DNA of 38,476 nucleotides from Chara braunii (lineage: Eukaryota > Streptophyta > Charophyceae > Charales > Characeae): contig BFEA01000244.1 in assembly GCA_003427395.1 (NCBI GenBank), forward strand, positions 519,653-558,128, read 5' to 3'. Below, in pieces: positions 31,741 to 38,476 of this stretch. Under the pieces are notes generated by a model that was not told the origin of the DNA, did no database searches, and worked only from the letters and a program-made list of their open reading frames with translations. How positions within the stretch are numbered: position 1 is the stretch's first letter; each line of letters begins with the position of its first letter. The translations under genes and the position numbers were made by a program.

Positions 31741-32340
31741 TTTGTTTTTTTTCATTCTGATTTCATTTGCATGTTCGAGGGCTACTTGGGTATTCACGTG
31801 TGTGACAGGCTTTTTTTTGTTTAAAATGTTTTTAATGTGCTGTTTATGTTTTTTTTTTTTTAAATTGGCCCGAGGGACGAGAGTCAGTTCGGGGGTTGTT
31901 TGTGTTGCTTTATGTTAATCATGATCTTTCTGTATCACATGAAAGTTGGCAGATCATTGTGGCACTAAGGTATATTTCTGCGATGATTAGTAAAAGTATG
32001 AGTGTATACTATCACTTTGAGCAGAGTAAAGCGCCCTTAATTCCAGGATTGCTAACTATATTAGTATTTCGCAAGGGATGGTGATCTTAGTGATAAGGTG
32101 ATAACAACCAGAAGTTGCGTGCATGGGACAATTTTAGAGTTTTAATTGCGTTTGTTGGGTTGAGGGTATTAACGAGCTCACATGTGTTCAACACATGGCA
32201 GTTTTTTCGCTGGGTTATGCATGTGTATCATGAATATCCAGGGTATTTAAAAAAAAAAATTGACTAATGTAGTTCATTAAAAATGTGTCGGGGAATGCTT
32301 GTCGTGCATGAAAATTTGTAAATGAGGTAACGAGTGGGAT
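31741..32340. other. No supported gene
   Basis: T-rich sequence with short plus-strand frames (31627-31824, 31712-31918) that have no recognised domain. Confidence 0.5.
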
Positions 32341-32344
32341 TAGT

Positions 32345-32930
32345 GATGCTGCGGTAATCAAAGATACGTAAAAAACATAGTTAAAGATAAATGCGAAGGA
32401 AATTAAGAATACATAAAGAGCATAATTAGCGATACGGAGGAAGTTAACATTACATATAGAGCAGAGTTATTGATTAGAATTAGCGATATGGATGAAATTA
32501 AAGATACATATAGAGCATAATTATCAATTAATATGAAGGATTGCCAAGGAATCGTTTTGAGCAGACTTAGCACTTTGGTGAAAGTCGAAGCTACGCTTAA
32601 AGCAGAAATCAAGGATAGTAAGGAGTATAATTATCGATTAATATGAGGGCAATTAAAGGTGCATTCAAAGCAGAATTAGTGATTAGAGGACATCAAGGAT
32701 TCGTAAGAAGTATAATTAGTGATTCAATACGAAGGATTAACAAAGATACGTAGGAAAAATAATTATTAATGGTTCATAGGGAATATCGATGTCTATAGGG
32801 AGAGAGACCATTTCAAGATACGTATAACGCGGAGTTATAGATTAATACGAGGGAAATTAAGGGTGCATTCAAAGCAGAATACGTATCTTAAGTTAGTGAT
32901 ACGGGGGAAAAAATTAAAGATAAATATATC
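32345..32930 (+). repeat. Degenerate short-period repeat
   Basis: Phrases such as 'aattaaagatac', 'agagcataattagcgatac', 'aaagcagaattagtgatta' and 'attaatatgaaggatt' recur about every 60-70 bases with indels. The array ends at the palindrome that marks the inner edge of the right arm. Confidence 0.65.
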
Positions 32931-32943
32931 TCTGTCGGCACGA

Positions 32944-32961
32944 ATACCCTTACAAGGGTAT
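32944..32961. repeat. 18-bp palindrome at the inner edge of the right arm
   Basis: ATACCCTTACAAGGGTAT matches 18720-18737 except that the central pair GT reads AC, which is the expected reverse complement. It follows CGGCACGA, which matches GTCGGCGCGA in the left copy. Confidence 0.85.
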
Positions 32962-33398
32962 CCGCCTTGGTTTTTGTAAGCGACATAAAATAAGTTTAAT
33001 GTAAAGTTTGAATATACTGCGCGAGTCGCGGCAGTCTCCGTTGCTTATGCGGCTGATGGTTGACTAGAATAAAGAGTGTGTGGGCGCGCAGACTTGAGGC
33101 GCACATGATTTTTTTCTATTTTGTTGATGATTGAAGAGTCGACGTTATCGCCGGCCGGATGTTTTTTATTATTTATTTTTGATTAAACAAGGATTACAAA
33201 GGTTTTGTTCTTTGATTGGTGCATTTAACTGTGATCTGCGCATGCATACAGAGGACGACGTCGACGGCGGCATGATTCGGTATAGTCGCGCAGTGGGCGC
33301 GGAGGTTGGCGTTCGGCAGTTCGGTCGATAGACCGATGTGCGGGGTTAAAACGTTTCGGTAGATTGGCGCGTCCCGCGGTGTCCGTTTATTTAGGTTT

Positions 33399-33560
33399 CC
33401 GTCAGAGCTAAGCCCAGGTATCAGACTTTTGTCAAGGAGATTCAGGGATCGAGATCGAGCGACAGCGACGAGGGAACATCAGAGTGGCGCGAAGGGCCCG
33501 ACGGGGCCATCCCCCTTGGTTTTGCCATCGACGACGTCCGATCGGTGGTGACATTTTCTC
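33399..33560 (+). other. Possible exon shared by both arms
   Basis: After an acceptor-like TTTATTTAG, a plus-strand frame is open (KPRYQTFVKEIQGSRSSDSD, then WREGPDGAIPLGFAIDDVRS). In the left arm (minus strand, about 18112-18083) the ten residues GPDGAIPLGF are kept and the base differences fall at third codon positions. The left copy has a stop just upstream. This is thin evidence for a former gene reading outward on both arms. Confidence 0.25.
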
Positions 33561-33604
33561 TAAGTAAATCATTTTTACGTCGTATTATTAATATTTCTTT
33601 TTTT

Positions 33605-34650
33605 TATATATGCCCCGAGGCCAATTTGGTTTGGACGTGGTGCCGGATTGAGTGGCCGTTGCGACAGTCGAGGACCTTGAGTATGCGACTCTCTAGACGG
33701 GCCGGTTCAGACTCCGTGTGTTCGAAACGCCGGCGAAATTCCTCGGCCTCGCCCCCTCGCCATTTGGAAACACAGACCAAGGAGTTCAACATGCATATGA
33801 GCCGGTGGGAGCCGAGCCCACCAGGAGGCAGGGCTTGCTGGGGGCGCTGTCCGTCACCCACCATCAGTAGCGAAAGGGTCGAGTGTAAGTACGCCTGTCG
33901 GGGGCCGCCAGATGGCGAGCTATACCTTAGCTGACGGGGCACCGGTGGGAGGCTGCCACAGCGGCTGTTCCCATAGGACTCTTTTGCACTCGGGGCTCCA
34001 AAGGTCTCTTACAGATATTTGCTACCTACCACCAAGATCTGCATCCAAGCCGTTTCGGCTAGGCCCGAGCTTCAGACTGGGCAGCAGGCCGCACCCTCCG
34101 TCCCATTGCAGTATCAAACTGGCCATCGCGTGGTCCGCCATCAGGGCAGTGAGATCCGACAGGGGAGTTGATGCACACTCCTTAGTGGAGCTTGTGAGCG
34201 CTCCCACATGCCGAAACGGATTGCAGTCACCGAGGTATCTGCGCTGGAACGCAGTGTGGTGTAAACGAGGCGGGGGGCAACAAGCGTAAGGCAGGGCGGA
34301 GAGTCCAATCGGGCAGCGCGAGGCAGCAGCGGGCGGAGCCGGAGCGCAGCAGGCTGACGGGCGTTGTGGGAGAGTCGGGGCGGAGTAGCGAAGCGAGGAC
34401 ACAGGAAAAAGGGGCGGGTGAACATGGGTGACGAATCACGCCAGGTGCATGCATACCAAAGAAAGTGAAAACGGACGAAATGAACCTGGCGCGGTTCCGC
34501 GCCGGGTACGTGCAACAAAGGGGTTGGCGGAAGCAGGAGCCGGGCGCATCGGAGAACGCACCACACTCTTGATCCTGAATGGAAACGAGAAGGGAAAGGG
34601 GCGATCCCGGAGTTTTTGCCCCGGGCGAACGCAATGGTAAGGTTAGATTG
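33605..34650. other. Right arm interior, no supported gene
   Basis: GC-rich sequence with several overlapping open frames on both strands, none with a known domain. The minus frame 33942-33604 contains EAEEFRRRFEHTESEPARL, which looks protein-like but is unconfirmed. Confidence 0.35.
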
Positions 34651-34659
34651 GCGAGGGGG

Positions 34660-35110
34660 TTAGTGCTTAGGGAGCTAGAATAGAAATGGGCTGCACGGTG
34701 GCTATGGCGGAGTGTCGGAGGGAGAACAAGGGAGAGCAATATCTCGCTCGATCCCTTACGGAAGCAAGCGGGGAAAGGCACGAAATGGGGGTTTTGGGTA
34801 CTTGCGAATTAGAGTATGAAGTCAGTTTTAGGTAAGAGTTAGTAGAAGGAGAGATTAGTAGAGGAAGCTGTGCGTGGAGAAATGGCGGAGGAGGAAGGAA
34901 ATCGAGAATGAAAATGTAATAAGTCGGCCATTTTCTGATCGCTTTTAACGAGAGAAGATGCTCCACAGGGGTTTTTACGTATGGCGAATCCACTGGGAGT
35001 GTTAGAATAGCGGTGGGATTAGCGTAGAGTGAGATTAGTAGAAAAAACTGCTGCCTGAAGGGGGCCGGAAAGTGAAGATGGCGGAGAAGTGACGAGAAGA
35101 TGGACGGAAG
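34660..35110 (+). repeat. Three degenerate units of about 150-170 bp in the right arm
   Basis: Each unit has the order 'agagattagtaga', 'aactgctgcctg' or 'gaagctgtgcgtgg', and 'atggcggag(g/a)a'. Units centre near 34710, 34880 and 35080. The left arm has related single segments near 16610 and 16770. Confidence 0.6.
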
Positions 35111-36330
35111 AGAACCGAACTTGACCGTAAGATTGCTCTAGGTGCCCACGAAGAGGCGGAAAGAGCGCAGCAGCGGGAGAAGACGCAGCGTGTGCTACCA
35201 CTAAGAGCAAAGAGGGAGAGGGGATCACCTGACTGATGAGGCTGTCATCGCGCTGCCTGATGTGTAGCCGCTCGATGTACGCGGGCGATGATTTCGAATG
35301 TATCTTCCCTGTTTTAGGGAGAGATTCGTTTTAATTCATCGTTCTATATCTCTGTGTGCACAGATGGAAAGTGGTCTATGTTTCATATTTTGGCGATGAA
35401 TCTACCCCCAGCTTACACAGTCGCTGACGCGCTGTGCCAGTACCGATCGCTGAGCGTGTGAGGTTTGCCCTGTCACTGTAGTGCTCGTCTCTGCGAGGGG
35501 GATCGTAACCCTCATGTGGGGCTGCTGTTTTGGCTCATTGGAGCCGTGGTCTCTCAGAAGACAGAAGAAGGAGACTTGGGAGTTGAGGGGTGGACAAGAG
35601 GGAATGGGAAGAGGAGTACGTAGGAAGTGGCCGCGAGGAGCCACTGCAGCCATAAAATTTTGGGGGGTGAGTTGGCCAAGACACCCGTGAAGTGTCAAAG
35701 ATCGAATCTAGATGTATGTCACACGATGACTCCAAATCTAATGGCGCCAAACATAACAAGGATTTATAGATGGGGAACTCTTTCCTGATTCCATGATGTT
35801 TGGCCATCCTTTAGTTCGTGGGGTGGTTTGTCTGATGTGATAATTGACGGACACAACCGCGAGCCTCTATGGTTTTGCCCCTCTATTGCAATTGGCACTA
35901 TTTGACGGGGTGCTAAGTAAAGTGGGAAACTGTCAACGCGGGGGAGACTGCAGCAAGTCATGCTGCCGGTGCTTCAGTTCGAAAGCCCACTGTCTCGGCC
36001 GGTGTGACGAATGTTGCGACTAGTATGATTGGTTTTGCTCGTGCAAGGGCGTGCGGGGCGAAGAGCGGCGATGAATCACTGTACATTGTCGCTAAAAACA
36101 GGCGGGCTACTTTGATTGAAGGTGTCGCGTTTTTTTTTTGCTCGCAGCTCGAATAGAGCGCAAGGGTGAACTTTATATGACCGCTGTCCCACAAGGCCGC
36201 CTAACGGGAGTCCGGTTAGGAGAGATGACGTCGTGGCCTTGGAAATTAAAAAGGAGTCAGCTTCCAAAAAAGGGGCTATTGCTGCGAATTGGGTGTTCGT
36301 CGGGTGGGTTGAGTTCAGCATTTTGACTTT
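35111..36330. other. Right arm interior, no supported gene
   Basis: Mixed sequence that includes hairpin D. Minus-strand frames at 36321-36076 and 36194-35958 have no recognised domain. The first shows weak similarity to the left-arm frame at 15132-15338. Confidence 0.35.
35295..35328. repeat. Hairpin D, right copy
   Basis: CGAAT/ATTCG outer arms enclose TTCCCT and AGGGA around a GTTTT loop. It corresponds to 16556-16584 in the left arm. Confidence 0.55.
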
Positions 36331-36334
36331 AGGT

Positions 36335-36610
36335 TGACCAAGCCGTTGTTACTTGGCCACCATTGCGGGGCCCTCAGGCGCATCAAGGAACCAAGACCCT
36401 CTCCCGCGAGTCTGAGTATACCCCTCTTGTATCCGAGCGACTCAAACTTCCTCTTTCGGTCTTTCTAAGTCTAAGTCTAGTCCTGATCTGAGAGGAAGGC
36501 GACAGGCGGGATTGCAACCCGTAGAACCGCAGCAAGACTCTGTGGGGAGTCAACCCACCGATTGTGGGAGCTCTGCCGGAACTCAGGAGGGGTTCTGGAG
36601 GCAGGGAATT
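36335..36610 (-). repeat. Best-conserved block of the right arm
   Basis: Reverse complement of the block at 14865-15115, with about 78 percent identity by eye and few gaps. Confidence 0.85.
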
Positions 36611-36883
36611 GAAAGGTAACAATTGCTTTCCCGCTATAAACCTAAATTATAGCCCCTATCTGTACTGCCTGTTGCGTTTTAACCGAGTATGTAGCATGCA
36701 TCCCTACGCTGACTTTTTGGTTTGACTTTCAAGACTTAAACCAGATTAAGTAAAGGAATGTGTGTGCAATCTCAGTTTCAGTTTTTGTTGATTGTGTGAA
36801 AGCAGATTGTAAAAAGAGATTGCATCTGGGAAAGGGCAGAATGAGAAGCAGTTTTGCGCGAGGTTTGACTGGGTTATCAAGGT

Positions 36884-37780
36884 TGGGAGATCCCCATACG
36901 TTTGGGGAGACCCAGTGCTATGTTGATTTTGGATTGCGTGGAGTGTCAGACCATTCTATAAGTTTAGGTGGTCTGATTGCTCTGGAGGCTGGCAAGTCCC
37001 CATAAGTTTGGGGAGACCTAGTGCTGTGGATTTGCATGGAGAATCAAATCATTCTATAAGTTTAGGCGGTCTGGTTGCTCTGACTTGCGAGGGCTTATTG
37101 TGTTTGACTTTTTCAGGGGCCACGGGCATTCTGTAAGTTCAGGTGCCTTGGTTCCCTTGTTTATTTGGGGGTTTTCTTTGTTTATTTGGTTCTGAACAAG
37201 GAGGTTTGAGCCATTCTATAAGTTTAGGTGGCTCAACCTCTTCCTGTTTTATTCTGAGAAAATGAACTTGACAGAGGGCTGACCATTCTATAAGTTTAGG
37301 TGATCTAGCCCAATGCCACGTACAGATTGAATAAGAGAGAAACGAATCACGCAGAGAGCCAGACTGTTCTGTAAGTTTAGGTGGTCTGACTCAAAGCTCA
37401 CACATGGTGGAACCCAAAGGTTATAATTTTTCTATATTTTATTATTATTGTATCTATGAACAGGCTAGTGAGGCAGGGTCCCATAAGTTTGGGTGGCCTG
37501 ACTATAGTTTATCACAACGTGGAGAGAGTATAACTAAGAGTAGAACAGAAGGTAACTTGGGCCGATTGAGCATTGTTTCTAAGATGAATGGCTCAGTCCT
37601 ATGCCCACCTTGAAGATTAAGTTCAGATAGGTATATATAACTTGACAATTTAAACAGTTCAGGGCGACTAGAATGACCTAATCATATGTCCAAAGAAGAG
37701 AAAAGTTGTTGTGCCTTGTGTTTGTGTATACTTTGGCTAAGTTAGCCTCATTCCATAAGTTTGGGTGACCTGACTTTATG
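36884..37780 (+). repeat. Hairpin family B array, about ten copies plus one family A copy
   Basis: Copies of CATTC(T/C)(A/G)TAAGTTTAGGTG or the variant TCCCCATAAGTTTGGGGAG stand near 36884, 36945, 36991, 37042, 37116, 37201, 37275, 37355, 37467 and 37741. Arms pair in each case where the copy is well preserved: TCAGACC/GGTCTGA, GAGGTT+GAGCC/GGCTC+AACCTC, GGGCT/AGCCC, CAGAC/GTCTG. At 37565-37600 a single family A hairpin lies in reverse orientation, as expected for the inverted arm. Confidence 0.9.
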
Positions 37781-37789
37781 CCTCGCTTA

Positions 37790-37905
37790 AATCGATTCTC
37801 GCACTTTCTGGGATCTTTTGTTATACTTGGTTTTGTATAAATTTTGGTAAGCTACTTTCTCTACGGGAAACGCTGCCGAAATTTTTGCAAATCCAAAGAG
37901 TTAGT
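37790..37905 (-). repeat. Single family C hairpin unit, right arm
   Basis: In reverse complement it reads 'ctaactctttggatttgcaa', then a hairpin with AAATTTCGGCAGCG on one side and ACCAAAATTT on the other, then 'aaccaagtataacaaaaga'. It aligns along its length to the left-arm unit at 13545-13665. Confidence 0.85.
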
Positions 37906-37914
37906 CAGCGTTGT

Positions 37915-38476
37915 CGAGCGGGGATCCCCGGGGGCAAAGCCGGTGTGAGGCTGCGGCCCCCGGACCCCCGCCGCGGGGGCCATCCAACCCCGCCACCGCC
38001 GGACGACCCCCGCCGCCGCCCAGCCCCGGGTACCCCGCCGCCTAACCCCGCAGGCCCGCCACCGGCCCCGCAACCCCGCCCCCGCATCGCCCCCGCACCG
38101 CACTCCCGCCACCGCGACCCCGCTCGGGGAAGAACCCCGCCCCCGCAGCCCGGGCCATCCAACCCCGCCACCGCCGCCCCGCACCCGCAGTGCCCCAGCC
38201 CCCAGTACCCCGCCGCCCCCCCCCGCCGGCCCGCCACCGCCCCCGCAACCCCGCCCCCGCATCGCCCCCGCACCGCATTCCCGCCACCGCGACCCCGACC
38301 GGGGAAGAACCCCGCCCCTGCAACTCCGCCACTCCAACCCCGCCACCAGAACCCCGCACCCGCAGTGCCTACCCCGCCAGAAACCCCGCACCCCCGCGCC
38401 CCGACCACCGACCCCCGCCGCCGACCGACCCCGCGGCCCGTCCCCCGGCGTTTGGGAGGGAACCCCGCCGCCCCGC
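37915..38476. repeat. GC-rich minisatellite, unit about 176 bp
   Basis: CCCCGCC-type motifs fill the end of the window. Landmarks recur about 176 bp apart: 'catccaaccccgccaccgcc' at about 37981 and 38157, 'ggggaagaaccccgcccc' at about 38127 and 38303. Long Gly/Arg/Ala-rich open frames on the minus strand result from the composition and are not genes. The base composition is unlike anything else in the window. Confidence 0.8.

Larger units (their letters stand above)
32930..37905 (-). repeat. Right arm of a long inverted repeat (partner 13540-18775)
   Basis: Read in reverse complement, the blocks occur in the same order as in the left arm (block pairs are listed there). The arm ends in a single family C hairpin unit cut off at about 37905, where GC-rich repeat sequence begins. 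It therefore appears truncated relative to the left arm. Confidence 0.75.

Noticed and set aside
35228-35265. Second hammerhead at 'actgatgaggctgtcatcg'
   Set aside because: It has CUGAUGAG but no stem II followed by GAAAC.
37918-37936. Vector polylinker-like GGGGATCCCCGGGGG
   Set aside because: Short GC-rich palindromes are expected in this repeat and no further vector sequence follows, although a misjoin at 37.9 kb cannot be excluded.
37861-38408. Minus-strand Gly/Arg/Ala-rich ORFs of 105-176 codons
   Set aside because: Three frames are open simultaneously because of the GC-rich repeat.

Overview
The window is eukaryotic, repeat-dominated DNA with no recognisable host gene, rRNA or tRNA. 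Long microsatellites, AT-rich and T-rich runs, assembly gaps and decayed retroelements set its character. The Gag and Pol remnants in the first 11.6 kb resemble retroelement proteins I associate with charophyte green algae such as Chara braunii. That is a recollection, not a search result, so the host is an inference.

Region by region. 1-1.2 kb: TA/GA microsatellites and a three-unit tandem repeat. About 2.9-6.3 kb: a decayed plus-strand Ty3/gypsy element (Gag with zinc knuckle, protease, RT). 6.6-11.6 kb: a second, minus-strand Ty3/gypsy element whose order from its own 5' end is LTR, tRNA-Asp-type primer binding site, capsid, nucleocapsid, protease, partial RT. The two elements meet near 6.3-6.6 kb and each is truncated inside or just after RT.

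From about 12 kb to the end there is a different architecture. Two diverged arms, about 13.5-18.8 kb and 32.9-37.9 kb, are inverted copies of each other, colinear over about 5 kb and roughly 75-80 percent identical in the best blocks by eye. The arms carry arrays of short hairpins (families A, B, C, D) in which a conserved loop is flanked by stems whose sequence changes from copy to copy while pairing is kept. Family C is a tandem array of about 120 bp period that contains the assembly gap.

Between the arms lies an RT unit on the minus strand. A long Thr/Pro/Asn-rich ORF with an N-terminal gag-like part (27406-24771) is followed by a decayed RT (24003-21810) with unusual motifs (a motif A now reading SANITRCYETIP, GIPMG, YFDD). 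It is not Ty3/gypsy and looks nearest to Penelope-like or related algal/protist RTs. A hammerhead-ribozyme-like core (27878-27914), a CAGGGT-ended MITE (28.4-29.15 kb), a plus-strand hypothetical ORF (30.7-31.15 kb) and several tandem repeats fill the rest. The window ends in a GC-rich minisatellite that abuts the truncated right arm.

Working model (inference): 12-38 kb is one large, old element with very long terminal inverted repeats built of hairpin arrays, or two opposed copies of one long repeat flanking an RT unit. The hairpin arrays and their covarying stems are the part I cannot match to a described feature.
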